This document shows positions 47,753 through 57,500 of a DNA stretch of 64,000 bases, one piece after another. Origin of the DNA: Leptolyngbya sp. PCC 7375 (GTDB lineage: Bacteria > Cyanobacteriota > Cyanobacteriia > Phormidesmidales > Phormidesmidaceae). The stretch spans positions 7,041,961-7,105,960 of the forward strand of contig NZ_JH993797.1 in assembly GCF_000316115.1 (NCBI RefSeq), written 5' to 3'. How positions within the stretch are numbered: the first letter of the stretch is position 1; each line of letters opens with the position of its first letter. The position numbers and the translations under genes are program-made. The notes below the pieces were generated by a model. It was not told the DNA's origin, did no database searches, and worked only from the letters and a program-made list of their open reading frames with translations.

Positions 47753-48244
47753 ATGGAGCGGTATTGGACGCGGCGATATGTCGCGCTTACTTGGTCTGAT
47801 GCATTACGACTGTCAGGGTTAGATGGAACACCTGCCGAAGATATCCTATATGCGTCTGACGTAGCACTAATCCACCGTACCGAATGGTGGGCATGGTGGT
47901 CTGACCTGCAAATGACGACAGCCATTGGATTGCCTCAGGACCTACAGCCAAAGAGGTTGGCACCGGATGCGGCGCAGCTAATCTCTGAGGTATGGGAAAG
48001 TGACGTGATTGAACCGGAATGTGGCTGGCCACTTCTGACTGAGGTCAGACAGATTTTGAGTCGGGCGGTGATCTGGCGGGCAGAGCAACGAGGCCAGTAT
48101 CAGCCTGAAACCTGGGAGCGCTTGAGGGTTGTACTTGAAGTTGATAGGGAAGCCATACTCTATCGGGTTGGGCAGGGTTATGAAGATGGCTACTACTGTG
48201 ACATTACCCGTGATTTACCGTCTGGCTTGACCGATCTGGGGTAG
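47753..48244 (+). CDS. Hypothetical protein (163 aa)
   Basis: The start is the ATG at 47753, 5 bases after GGAG (an in-frame GTG lies at 47747). The protein is Trp-rich (RYWTRRYVALTWSDALRLSG, TEWWAWWSDLQMTT) and acidic at the C-terminus, with no signal or membrane segment. No family was recognised. It stands alone between the regulator and the Uma2 gene. Confidence 0.65.
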   Translation: MERYWTRRYVALTWSDALRLSGLDGTPAEDILYASDVALIHRTEWWAWWSDLQMTTAIGLPQDLQPKRLAPDAAQLISEVWESDVIEPECGWPLLTEVRQILSRAVIWRAEQRGQYQPETWERLRVVLEVDREAILYRVGQGYEDGYYCDITRDLPSGLTDLG

Positions 48245-48313
48245 GTGATTTCTGCTGGCTCTAGAGGCTAAGATAGGGCTATCGCATGGCTATTGCTAGA
48301 GGCTTTGATTGCT

Positions 48314-48913
48314 ATGACCCAAGCCATTACGCGCCCCTTATCGTTTATGGAGTTTGTTGATTTTGAAGATGGCAACGAACTCCATGAGTATGAGTTAGTC
48401 AGTGGTAGGTTGCTGCTAATGCCTGAACCGGATGATTGGCATGAGGAAATTCTTGAGTTCTTATCGTTTATGTTTGAACTTCAGTATCGGCGAAATAAGC
48501 TGAGCTACTCGGTACGTAAACGCAATGCCCTGATGATTGATAACGTGCGAGGGCGGCGGCCTGATGTGGCAGTGATTGATCGGCCACCCACTCGACGAGA
48601 AGATCGTAAGCCAGGAATTCGGACTGTTCCCAAATTTATTGTGGAGATTGCTTCTGGGAACTGGAGCACAGATTTGGTTGATAAACAGGAAGAATATGAG
48701 GCTCTAGGGGTTCAGGAATATTGGATCGTGGACTACCGAGGACAAATTCCATCCAAATATTGTTTACGGGGCAAGGGACCAAAAGTTGTTGTTCTGAAGC
48801 TCACGGATGGAATTTATCAGAAGGCTGAGTATTTGCAAGGTGAAGTTGTTCCTTGTGAGACATTCCCTGACTTAGCCCTGACGGTAGACCAAATCTTAGC
48901 GGCAGAAGAGTAA
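48314..48913 (+). CDS. Uma2-family (DUF820-like) endonuclease-fold protein
   Basis: The 199-residue protein shows the Uma2 pattern, common in many copies in cyanobacteria. It starts with YELVSGRLLLMPEPDDWHEE and continues with GRRPDVAVIDRP and FIVEIASGNWSTDLVDKQEE. The conserved D, E and K fit the PD-(D/E)xK core: D in RRPDVAV, E in IVEI and K in DKQEEYE. The C-terminal YEALGVQEYWIVDYRG is also typical. The ATG at 48314 matches family starts better than the earlier in-frame start at 48293. The role of Uma2 proteins is poorly known; nuclease activity is predicted from the fold. Confidence 0.88.
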   Translation: MTQAITRPLSFMEFVDFEDGNELHEYELVSGRLLLMPEPDDWHEEILEFLSFMFELQYRRNKLSYSVRKRNALMIDNVRGRRPDVAVIDRPPTRREDRKPGIRTVPKFIVEIASGNWSTDLVDKQEEYEALGVQEYWIVDYRGQIPSKYCLRGKGPKVVVLKLTDGIYQKAEYLQGEVVPCETFPDLALTVDQILAAEE

Positions 48914-49019
48914 GGTCCGCTTTTTCGTTGCCATTATTGTAGCGATCGCAATCGAGAATCCAATCCTGCAATTGAGTAAAAACTCATCAGACTCAGCCAG
49001 TTTCATTAGCTGATAGCTT

Positions 49020-49532
49020 TCAGGCTTCCGTCCAGAGCAGCTTTAGCCTACGCTCAAAAGCACCTCGGTCCAGGCGTCTCTGCATCTGGCAGGCTAGCAA
49101 CTGATTCCGCTGAATATTTTGGACAGTTGAGATCGCATCAATAATTTCCAGCATATCCGCCAGTTCTTTCAAAAGGTCATCATCAACCACCTTCACAGTT
49201 AGCTGAACCTTTTCATCCAGCAACTGCCATAGCGCCTGATAATATTCGGCCTGCTTCATTTCCTCAACGGCATACCGCACATGCTGACTTTCTAGAATTT
49301 CTGGTATACGGTCCCTGACCAGTTTGTTGTAGTCCTTGCGAATCAGCACATTGGCAACGTCCTCACCCGGTGGCAGATACGCCATAGTGTACTCGTTTTG
49401 TGGGGCCGAACGACGGAGCACCTGCAAACAGTTTTCCGCCTCCGACCGTTGCCGAAACCGATTGACCACGACCCGCTGCATCTTTGGCAGCAGGCGAATA
49501 ATGGCCCAAACGTGCAATGGACTAACACTCAT
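49020..49532 (-). CDS. MazG-like nucleotide pyrophosphohydrolase family protein
   Basis: The motif YNKLVRDRIPEILESQ (about residues 68-83) is the hallmark of the phosphoribosyl-ATP pyrophosphatase/MazG-like group. A helical continuation, DDDLLKELADMLEIIDAIST, carries acidic residues for metal binding. The 50-residue N-terminal extension (VVVNRFRQRSEAENCLQVLR) looks like a small separate domain. Such enzymes hydrolyse nucleoside triphosphates; plasmid and phage copies are often stand-alone. Ribosome-site support for the ATG at 49532 is weak, and a later start at 49481 is possible. It diverges from the XRE regulator. Confidence 0.78.
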   Translation of the reverse strand: MSVSPLHVWAIIRLLPKMQRVVVNRFRQRSEAENCLQVLRRSAPQNEYTMAYLPPGEDVANVLIRKDYNKLVRDRIPEILESQHVRYAVEEMKQAEYYQALWQLLDEKVQLTVKVVDDDLLKELADMLEIIDAISTVQNIQRNQLLACQMQRRLDRGAFERRLKLLWTEA

Positions 49533-49618
49533 CACAAAAATAGTTGAATCAGGTCAAACCGGAGTGAGACACTGACATAGAGTGCATTCCGGTGTTGTCA
49601 GCTTGGGAAGGGCTGAAC

Positions 49619-49680
49619 TAGAAATCATTTTCTAGAAAGACACGGAGTTTGTCAACTCATTTTCTAGAAAATGATTTCTA
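49619..49680. promoter_or_regulatory. Large inverted-repeat operator before the XRE regulator
   Basis: Two 20-bp arms form a perfect inverted repeat separated by 22 bases: TAGAAATCATTTTCTAGAAA at 49619-49638 and its exact complement at 49661-49680. The right arm also overlaps an 18-bp perfect palindrome, TCATTTTCTAGAAAATGA, at 49657-49674. The site ends two bases before the regulator ATG and covers where its ribosome site would be. That strongly suggests autoregulation. Confidence 0.85.
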
Positions 49681-49681
49681 T

Positions 49682-49915
49682 ATGACATCATCTCAGTCTG
49701 GACAAGTTAACTTCAAGCAACTGCGAGAGCAAGCTGGCCTTTCACAGGAGGCATTGGCACGGATTATTGGTGTCAGTAGTAAAACCGTGAGTAATTGGGA
49801 ACGCGGCATCAGTGCGGCTAGTTTGACGGTGACCCAAATGAAAGCGCTCTGTAATTCCCTGAGTGTGAAGCTGGATGACTTGCCCGATGACTTTAGTTCA
49901 GACAATGATGGTTAA
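49682..49915 (+). CDS. XRE-family helix-turn-helix regulator
   Basis: This small protein (77 residues from the ATG at 49682) is mostly one XRE/Cro-like domain: FKQLREQAGLSQEALARIIG, then VSSKTVSNWERGIS, then MKALCNSLSVKLDDLP. The earlier in-frame ATG at 49649 would place its start inside the operator, so 49682 is preferred. It presumably binds the inverted repeat at 49619-49680. There is no ribosome site independent of the operator. The MazG-like gene lies divergently on the other side and may be co-regulated. Confidence 0.88.
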   Translation: MTSSQSGQVNFKQLREQAGLSQEALARIIGVSSKTVSNWERGISAASLTVTQMKALCNSLSVKLDDLPDDFSSDNDG

Positions 49916-49923
49916 CAGGTGAG

Positions 49924-50652
49924 CTAACGCCCTAGATCTTTTGATCGCTTACGCCTTCCACCACTATCCCCCGATATCTGCAACGACTGAATCGACTGCA
50001 CCTGAGCCACAGTCCCCTTAGCATACTGATCTAACGACCCAGCATCCATCCCCTTAACACTCTGCTGAAACTGAGCATACGGCCCCTGGTACAACAAATG
50101 AGTCACCGCCTCAGCCGACTCCCCAGCCCTCAGCGCAGCCGCCACCACCTGTTGGTCTAACTGAATCGCCGCCAGGTCACTACTCACATGCTCCCGATAC
50201 AGATCAGCGTAGCTCTGAATCTTGCCAGTCACCGCATTCGCATATTCCGTATACCGTTGCTTCTGAGCCGTATCTACCTGCGTCTTAGCATAGTGCAGTA
50301 GCTTAGGAAGAGCCGCCTTCTTTTCCTCTGGCAATTGCGCCCTCGTCTCACACTGCACATAGGGTCCCTGGGCAACAAACTGAATCACCTGACGAGGAGA
50401 ATGCCCTGCTTGCAGCGCTACCTGAGCAACCGTGCGATCCAGCTGTTGAGCCGTCTGTAGATCCTCAGAATCCTCACTCGCGTAAGCCTGAAATAAGGTT
50501 TGATAATCCTCAAAATTTACCCTTAGAGCAGCTTTCGCTAGAACCAAATACTGTTCTCTCGCCTGCTGTCCCTTCTCCGTATCAGGCTCCCGAGGCAGTA
50601 ATGGAGCCTCTTCTGAAATCGTTTCTTTGTCAGCTTTAGAAGACTTTGCCAT
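49924..50652 (-). CDS. Plasmid protein with an internal duplication (242 aa), unknown
   Basis: The start ATG at 50652 follows GGGAG by 5 bases. Two similar helical units are visible: LDRTVAQVALQAGHSPRQVI with FVAQGPYVQC, and LDQQVVAAALRAGESAEAVT with LLYQGPYAQF, each followed by a helical spacer. The C-terminus is basic (GGRRKRSKDLGR). No membrane segment was seen. It is tightly coupled to the upstream 137-aa gene (9-base gap), so the two may act together. The repeat pattern suggests a helical DNA- or protein-binding scaffold. No family was recognised. Confidence 0.7.
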   Translation of the reverse strand: MAKSSKADKETISEEAPLLPREPDTEKGQQAREQYLVLAKAALRVNFEDYQTLFQAYASEDSEDLQTAQQLDRTVAQVALQAGHSPRQVIQFVAQGPYVQCETRAQLPEEKKAALPKLLHYAKTQVDTAQKQRYTEYANAVTGKIQSYADLYREHVSSDLAAIQLDQQVVAAALRAGESAEAVTHLLYQGPYAQFQQSVKGMDAGSLDQYAKGTVAQVQSIQSLQISGDSGGRRKRSKDLGR

Positions 50653-50661
50653 GATCACTCC

Positions 50662-51075
50662 CTACAACACATCTGAAAAGTCGTTGAGTAGATCATCTTG
50701 AGCCAGCAGAGAAATCTCTCCTGTCGGTACCGCCATTGGACTAATTGCTGGAAATTCAGGCTGGTCAGATTCGCTCGACGGGGGCTCAATCCCAAACGTT
50801 TCTCTCAAATGTTGAATTTGCTCTTCCATGCGAATAATAGACTGACGGGCCAGGTCTTTTAGCTCTGCCTCCGAATGCTTACCAGTATCCTTATAAGCAA
50901 AGGGAAGCCAGAACGCGCGAGCCGCAGTAGCCGCCTTTTCTTTACCCTTGTAGGTACGATGAATCAGCCAGCTATAAGTGACACCGTTGGGAGAACTACG
51001 ATCTGGCTCAAAAATAAAGCGCACCCGAGACTTAGTGGGCTTATCTGGATCATCATTGCTGGGTTTACGAGGCAT
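50662..51075 (-). CDS. Small plasmid protein (137 aa), unknown
   Basis: The N-terminal part is basic and beta-rich (SRVRFIFEPDRSSPNGVTYS, WLIHRTYKGKEKAATAARAF). A helix follows (ELKDLARQSIIRMEEQIQHL), then an acidic proline-rich tail ending DDLLNDFSDVL. It is the first gene of a two-gene unit with the duplicated-repeat protein; no promoter was identified in the 210-base gap upstream. It might be a small DNA-associated plasmid protein, but I do not recognise it. Confidence 0.65.
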   Translation of the reverse strand: MPRKPSNDDPDKPTKSRVRFIFEPDRSSPNGVTYSWLIHRTYKGKEKAATAARAFWLPFAYKDTGKHSEAELKDLARQSIIRMEEQIQHLRETFGIEPPSSESDQPEFPAISPMAVPTGEISLLAQDDLLNDFSDVL

Positions 51076-51289
51076 GGATCAGCATATTCAGGAAACTATT
51101 TGACCAAAGCCTATCGCTTGAGCCTAAAAATGCTGACAGATCGCTAAATAAATTAACGTTTGTGTGCTTCTGATATATTTATTGCGGATAGGATGCTGAA
51201 TTTATTCAAGCAATTACGACACTTTAGCCAGCATGACTGAAAACCTCTAAGATAGTACAAATAAACTAACTAGATTGAGGGGGTGCTCA

Positions 51290-52222
51290 ATGACAAAGCA
51301 AATTCTAACCAAAACAGCGTTAGACGCCTCACGACAGTTTATTGAACAAAAGGGACGGTCATTAGAAATCGCCAGATTCCACTATGCATTTAACGGAGCA
51401 TCAGCCGACTCAGTAGTTGCTGCACTGAAGGAATTCCAGAATCCAGATGGCGGTTTCGGTCATGGACTAGAACCTGATTTGCGCACAAATGATAGCTCGG
51501 CACTTTGCACATCCATAGCCTTTCAAGTACTCCGCTCCATTAACGGCACCTCAGATCATAAGTTAGTCTCAGGTGCGATCACCTATCTGCTAAAAACACT
51601 GGATCAAAAAGAATGGCACTGGCCCATCATCCCTAAATCATCTCAGCAGAGCCCCCATGCCCCTTGGTGGGATCAATCAGACGTTGATGATGAACCAGAG
51701 TCATTCTCCCTTAACCCCACCGCTGAGATTCTGGGGTATCTGTATGACTATCAACATCTTGTCCCGGAAAGCATTATCTCTAAGGTATCGGAGCGGGTTA
51801 TGGGTGCCTTATCACCTGCAAATAAGATTGAGATGCATGACCTGTTGTGTTGCCTACGTCTAATGAAGACAAAAACACTGCCCAATAAATTCCGTGAAAA
51901 AATTCGTCAAGCATTGGCCCAGCAGCTTGATGGAACCATTGAACAAGATCCTGAAAAGTGGGAAGGCTATTGCTTGCGACCATTACAAGTAATCGATACT
52001 CCCGGCTCTCCTTTTATGGCTGGAATGGAAGAAGCTGTAGCAGCAAATTTAGCCTATGAGATTTCTACTCAAGGTGAAGAGGGTGCCTGGTTACCCACCT
52101 GGTCTTGGGGAGATATGTTTCCAGATGTATGGCAACAGGCATATCAGGATTGGAGTGGTGTGATCACAGTTGAAACGCTGCTGGTCTTAAAACGATTTGG
52201 ATGCATTGAAGGCATGTCATAG
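51290..52222 (+). CDS. Prenyltransferase/squalene-cyclase-like alpha-toroid protein
   Basis: The 310-residue protein has the toroid repeat motif VVAALKEFQNPDGGFGHGLE and EPDLRTNDSSALCTSIAFQV, the pattern found in terpene cyclase and prenyltransferase folds. The catalytic aspartate cluster of true squalene-hopene cyclases was not found, so enzymatic activity is doubtful. GAGGGGG precedes the ATG at 51290 by about 7 bases. It is a single plus-strand gene between minus-strand groups, with no clear functional link to the neighbours. Confidence 0.8.
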   Translation: MTKQILTKTALDASRQFIEQKGRSLEIARFHYAFNGASADSVVAALKEFQNPDGGFGHGLEPDLRTNDSSALCTSIAFQVLRSINGTSDHKLVSGAITYLLKTLDQKEWHWPIIPKSSQQSPHAPWWDQSDVDDEPESFSLNPTAEILGYLYDYQHLVPESIISKVSERVMGALSPANKIEMHDLLCCLRLMKTKTLPNKFREKIRQALAQQLDGTIEQDPEKWEGYCLRPLQVIDTPGSPFMAGMEEAVAANLAYEISTQGEEGAWLPTWSWGDMFPDVWQQAYQDWSGVITVETLLVLKRFGCIEGMS

Positions 52223-52266
52223 TAGGTGTGGCTTGACGCTGAATGTCAGCAAGTAGAGGTTAGAAT

Positions 52267-54567
52267 CTATTCTTTCTTTTTGAGAACAGGGGTTAATTTT
52301 TCTGGAAGCCCTTCTAGCTCAATCGCAATGCAGCCAAGCTTAAAGGCATCATCAATTGAACGACCGGCTCCTAACGCATCGTAAAAGCCAACAGTAAATT
52401 CTAAAGCAGCGCTTGCCCCAATTTCGTGATTCATGCCAATCACGTAGGGTATGAACTGGCTAATGGCTTCTGCTTGTTCGACAGAATAGCAGGCGCTTAG
52501 AAGCACGCACTCAACTTTATCTTTAAAGACTTCAAACAGACTGGTTAAGGCGGCTGTGTGAACGATCTGTATATGTCCAGTTTCGCTTTCTAAGGCTAAT
52601 CCTTTTGTAGTCGTGCCATAACCAGAAAAATGAACGATCTGGGGCTCATAATCTAGGAGGGCGCGGCGGAGATCATTGGTGCGCACAGCCCATTTGGCAA
52701 TGATTTCAAATTGATCGCGTTTTTTGGCTCGCTCCAGCCCGGTTTGTATTTCTCGTACTTCAGCTTCCAGTCGACGTTGATTGCTATTTTGGGGGTTGGC
52801 TGTCAAGACCAGGATTTTCTTGACAGGCTGAGTTTCTTCAGTTTGTTTGCCCAGGTCGTAGTAGGTCTCTACGTAAAATTTGTCGCTTTGCATTGCTGTC
52901 ATGACCATGTTTTCCAGACTTTGGATGCGCTGGTCTTTTTCGGTTATGGCGGCAAGTAGAGATTGGAGATCACCATATGGAAGGGCAGTGGCTTCTTGAT
53001 ATTTGTCGAAATACTCGGCGCTAAGTTGAGAACGGTCGGTTTCTCCTGTGACTCGGGCCTGTAAGCGAATTTTTTCATCTCCCCGACCTTCTAGGGCAAC
53101 TACTTCAAGGCCCGCTTCTGGATACTGTTCAGCCAGTTGTTTAAGGGCAATGGCTGCTGCGCTGGGGTCGATTCCCTCGTGATGGAATAAGTCAATAGTT
53201 TTATATGTTGTGGCCATGCGACGGGGATCGACATTTTGCTGTTGATACAGGTCTAAGGTTTTAATAATGGGGGCAATAAAGTTTGCAAAATCTCCTGGTT
53301 TAAAGGTTTCTTGTTTATTGTCAGGCTTGCGGCAGGGATCTGGATCATCTTTGGTAGGGAGTTGCATATAGATGTAGTCGCATATGATTCCTTCAAATTG
53401 GGTGTTGGTAGAGATGCCCCAATCTTGGATATATGCACCTGTAAGGCAAGCCCCTGTTAAGTTACTCTGATAGAGTTGTGTTTGTTTTAGTTTGGCTCCG
53501 GTGAGATTAGCTCCCTCTAAGGTCGTTTCACTTAAGTTAGCACCAATAAAACTTGCATCCTGCAAATTAGCAACCTGCAAATTTAGACCTTGCAAGTTAA
53601 GATTTTCAAAACTTTCCCCAGCGCCTTCCCGATGAATCAACAATTTGAGAATGCGTTCATTTACTAGATAAGTATCTTCAACGCGAGATTTATTTAGATT
53701 TTGTGCTTCTAACCAGTTAGTTCGGGTGAGTATGGCTTGACAAAAATCAGCATTGCACAGGTTGGCTTGAGTAAAGTTTGCATCTGTTAGATTGGCATTA
53801 CAAAAACGGGTTCCTCTCTGCATTACGAGCATGATAGCTGATTTAAGAATCAACTGATATCTGGAATCGCCAACAAGAGCCTGAAACCCTACATAAAGAC
53901 CCAGTAGTATATTTGAAAGGCCAACTAATCCAGCAATGAGATAGCTAATATCACTTTCTCGAACTCCGAAGAGAATACCCACAATAATGCCGACAATGGC
54001 TAAAGAAATTAGCCAAGGTTTTGATTTTGGTAACCCAATCAACTCATTTAGGGCTATGGCAATTGCTATATTGCCAACACCTGCAAGTATTCCCCCTAAG
54101 GCTAGCAATGAAAAGTTGGCTCCTGTTAACAAATCTTGGGCACTTCCAGGGAGAAAAGCAAGTAGAGCAACCAGAAAACCTGCTGCAATTTCCACACAGA
54201 TAGTAAGAGTAGATCCTAAGCCTTTCCGAATAACAACAAATACATATGGAATGAATAAGATTAAGAAAATAGCTCCGAATATAGCTCGTCCTACTTTTTG
54301 AATAGTTACGAGGTCTCCAACCAGTGCACCTGCATATCCAGAAATCAGACCTGCTAGGATTGATAGAAGAGAGGTGAGGAGTACGAAATTCATAACCCAA
54401 AAAGTGGGCAGACCTGTTTTCGCATGGCTAAAGTTAGCACCGATAAGCATCGCCTGATTGAAGTTAGCTCCTCGGATATCTGCAAAGCTGAAGTCAGCAC
54501 CTACTAGAGTTTGACCTTGAAAATCTTGACCTTGAAAGTTTGTCTGGTGGCGAGGTGGACGAGACAT
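52267..54567 (-). CDS. Membrane pentapeptide-repeat protein with a C-terminal CHAT domain lacking the catalytic His
   Basis: The 766-residue protein has pentapeptide repeats at 9-50 (LVGADFSFADIRGANFNQAM), five or six membrane helices at about 57-235, more pentapeptides at 250-395 (ANLTDANFTQANLCNADF), a central helical domain at about 425-590 (DLFHHEGIDPSAAAIALKQL), and a CHAT caspase-like domain from 585 (KKILVLTANPQNSNQRRL). The usual HFxGHG motif is HFSGYG here (near 646), so the second His is replaced by Tyr, while the Cys of LLSACYS (near 694) remains. It may be an inactive sensor or adaptor. It ends TPVLKKKE, like the compact CHAT protein upstream. It is the last gene of the 52-64 kb cluster, 18 bases after the HEAT gene; no clear ribosome site was seen. 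Confidence 0.88.
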   Translation of the reverse strand: MSRPPRHQTNFQGQDFQGQTLVGADFSFADIRGANFNQAMLIGANFSHAKTGLPTFWVMNFVLLTSLLSILAGLISGYAGALVGDLVTIQKVGRAIFGAIFLILFIPYVFVVIRKGLGSTLTICVEIAAGFLVALLAFLPGSAQDLLTGANFSLLALGGILAGVGNIAIAIALNELIGLPKSKPWLISLAIVGIIVGILFGVRESDISYLIAGLVGLSNILLGLYVGFQALVGDSRYQLILKSAIMLVMQRGTRFCNANLTDANFTQANLCNADFCQAILTRTNWLEAQNLNKSRVEDTYLVNERILKLLIHREGAGESFENLNLQGLNLQVANLQDASFIGANLSETTLEGANLTGAKLKQTQLYQSNLTGACLTGAYIQDWGISTNTQFEGIICDYIYMQLPTKDDPDPCRKPDNKQETFKPGDFANFIAPIIKTLDLYQQQNVDPRRMATTYKTIDLFHHEGIDPSAAAIALKQLAEQYPEAGLEVVALEGRGDEKIRLQARVTGETDRSQLSAEYFDKYQEATALPYGDLQSLLAAITEKDQRIQSLENMVMTAMQSDKFYVETYYDLGKQTEETQPVKKILVLTANPQNSNQRRLEAEVREIQTGLERAKKRDQFEIIAKWAVRTNDLRRALLDYEPQIVHFSGYGTTTKGLALESETGHIQIVHTAALTSLFEVFKDKVECVLLSACYSVEQAEAISQFIPYVIGMNHEIGASAALEFTVGFYDALGAGRSIDDAFKLGCIAIELEGLPEKLTPVLKKKE

Positions 54568-54585
54568 TGTAAGAAATTGCGAAAT

Positions 54586-57500
54586 TTAGGAGCATTGCCA
54601 CGTCAGGATATTCCTAACCAGCTTGTTACGACAAATTCTGGGACTTGAAGAATTAGGTGTTGTGTTTGCTACAGAGCGAGAGCCTGCAGTAGTCTCACCT
54701 TTAACAAAGACTATTATGAGGTCCCAAATTGGATTAGTAGGGGGACTTAACCTTGCCTCTTTCAACGTGGTTTGATACCTTTCCTGCATGTCTGCAGGAA
54801 TAGCTGCTTCTGCCTCAGGACCAATTTCATTGATTGCCAGAGCGGCAGCTGAACGAACCGATTCGTCTTCTTCTGAGTTTTTTAGAACGTCAATCAAAGC
54901 AGTGACCGCGGTCTTTTTATCGAGACCAATATCTCCAAGTGCCTGAGCAGCGGCTATGCGAACCGAATCTTCTCTAGAGTTTTCGAGGCTATTAACTAGA
55001 GCAGGTATAGTAATTTCTGCTTTAGAATTGATATTCCCAAGTGCCCAAGCAGCAGCTTCACTAACTGACTTGTCCTTTGAGGTTTGCAGTCCATCAATCA
55101 GCTCAGGTACAGCTATTTTTGCATTAGAACGAAGTACTCCTAGCATCAAAATGGCTTGTGAACGACTGAAATCTTTTTCTGAGTTTTTGAGTGTGTCAAT
55201 CAAAATAGGTACAGTTACCTCAGGAGCAAATTGAAGACCAATGTTTCCCAGTGCCTCAGCGACAGCTGAACGAACCGAACCTTCTGCTGAATTATTGAGT
55301 GCATCAATTAGGGCCAGCAAGACTGCTTCAGATTGAGGACTAGTGTTTCCCAGTGCTCTAGCGGAAGCTATACGAACTGGCTCGTCTTTCGAGTTATTGA
55401 GTACATCAATTAAAGCAGGCACCACTGCTTCAGATTGAGGACCAATGTTTCCTAGTACCTCAGCGGCAGCTACACGAACCGAACCTTCTGCTGAGTTATT
55501 GAGTGCATCAATTAAAGCAGGCACCACTGCTTCAGATTGAGGACCAATGCTTCCCAGTGCCTCAGCGGCAGCTACACGAACCGAATCTTCTGCTGAGTTA
55601 TTGAGTGCATCAATTAAAGCAGGCACCACTGCTTCAGATTGAGGACCGATATTTCCCAGTGCCTCAGCGGCAGCTACACGAACATCTGAGTTATTGAGTG
55701 CATCAATTAAAGCAGGCACCACTGCTTCAGATTGAGAACCAATGTTTCCCAGTGCCTCAGCGGCAGCTACACGAACCGAACCTTCTGCTGAGTTATTGAG
55801 TGCATCAATTAAAGCAGGCACCACTGCTTCAGATTGAGAACCAATGTTTCCTAGTACCTCAGCGGCAGCTACACGAACCCGTTCGACTTCTGCTGAGTTA
55901 TTGAGTGCATCAATTAAAGCAGGCACCACTGCTTCAGATTGAGGACCAATGTTTCCCAGTGCTCTAGCGACAGCTACACGAACCGAACCTTCTGCTGAGT
56001 TATTGAGTGCATCAATTGAAACAGGTGAAACAACCGAACCTTCTGCTGAGTTATTGAGTGCATCAATTGAAACAGGTGAAACAGGCACCACTGCTTCAGA
56101 TTGAGGACCGATATTTCCCAGTGCCTCAGCGGCAGCTACACGAACATCTGAGTTATTGAGTGCATCAATTAAAGCAAGCACCACCGCTTCAGATTCAGAA
56201 CCAATGTTTCCCAGTACCTCAGCGACAGCTACACGAACCCATTCGACTTCTGCTGAGTTATTGAGTGCATCAATTAAAGCAGGCACCACCGCTTCAGATT
56301 CAGAACCAATGTTTCCCAGTGCCTCAGCGGCAGCTATACGAACTGACTCGTCTTTCGAGTTATTGAGTGCATCAATTAAAGCAAGCACCACCGCTTCAGA
56401 TTCAGAACCAATGTTTCCCAGTACCTCAGCGACAGCTACACGAACCCATTCGACTTCTGCTGAGTTATTGAGTGCATCAATTAAAGCAAGCACCACTGCT
56501 TCAGATTGAGGACCGATATTTCCCAGTGCTCTAGCGACAGCTACACGAACCGAACCTTCTGCTGAGTTATTGAGTGCATCAATTAAAGCAAGCACCACCG
56601 CTTCAGATTGAGGACCGATATTTCCCAGTGCTCTAGCGACAGCTACACGAACCGAACCTTCTGCTGAGTTATTGAGTGCATCAATTAAAGCAGGCACCAC
56701 CGCTTCAGATTCAGAACCAATGTTTCCCAGTGCCTCAGCGGCAGCTATACGAACTGACTCGTCTTTCGAGTTATTGAGTGCATCAATTAAAGCAAGCACC
56801 ACCGCTTCAGATTCAGAACCAATGTTTCCCAGTACCTCAGCGACAGCTACACGAACCCATTCGACTTCTGCTGAGTTATTGAGTGCATCAATTAAAGCAG
56901 GCACCACTGCTTCAGATTGAGGACTAATGCTTCCCAGTGCCTCAGCGGCAGCTATACGAACTGACTCGTCTTTCGAGTTATTGAGTGCATCAATTAAAGT
57001 AGGCACCACTGCTTCAGATTCAGAACCGATATTTTTGAGCATCTCAGTAGCATGCAGACGGATGCTCCCATTTAAATTTTTGAGATTATTCACTAAATCT
57101 GGCACTAAAACTTTATTATTGGAAGTGATGTTTATTAGCGCCCAGCTAGCATAAAAACGAACATTGGGGTTTGAGTCGTTGAGTGCCTCTCTCAAAGCAG
57201 GTACTGCAGATTTGGCCTCTTGGCCAATACTTCCCAATACCCAGGCAAATACCCAGCGAACAGTTGGGTTGGGATCTTCAAGCATATCAGTGAACTCGGG
57301 AATTGCCAGCGGACCAACTTGCTTGAGTGCTTCACCGGCCATGATTACAAGATCAGGATCTTCTGGTCTAGCTCTGATGACATCGATTAATTCAGGGATC
57401 GGCATAACTGATGGGGAGAGTTGACCCAAGACGGCCAGAGTGACAATCACTGTATCTCTGTCTTCTGTTGTTTCTTTTAGAGTTTGAGTTAGAGCTGGAA

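Noticed and set aside
51290..52222. Possible functional squalene-hopene cyclase
   Set aside because: It has about half the expected length and lacks the catalytic Asp-rich motif; only the toroid fold is supported.
55250..57030. Regular repeats that could suggest a CRISPR-like array
   Set aside because: The units are in-frame HEAT-repeat codons with no unique spacers between short repeats.
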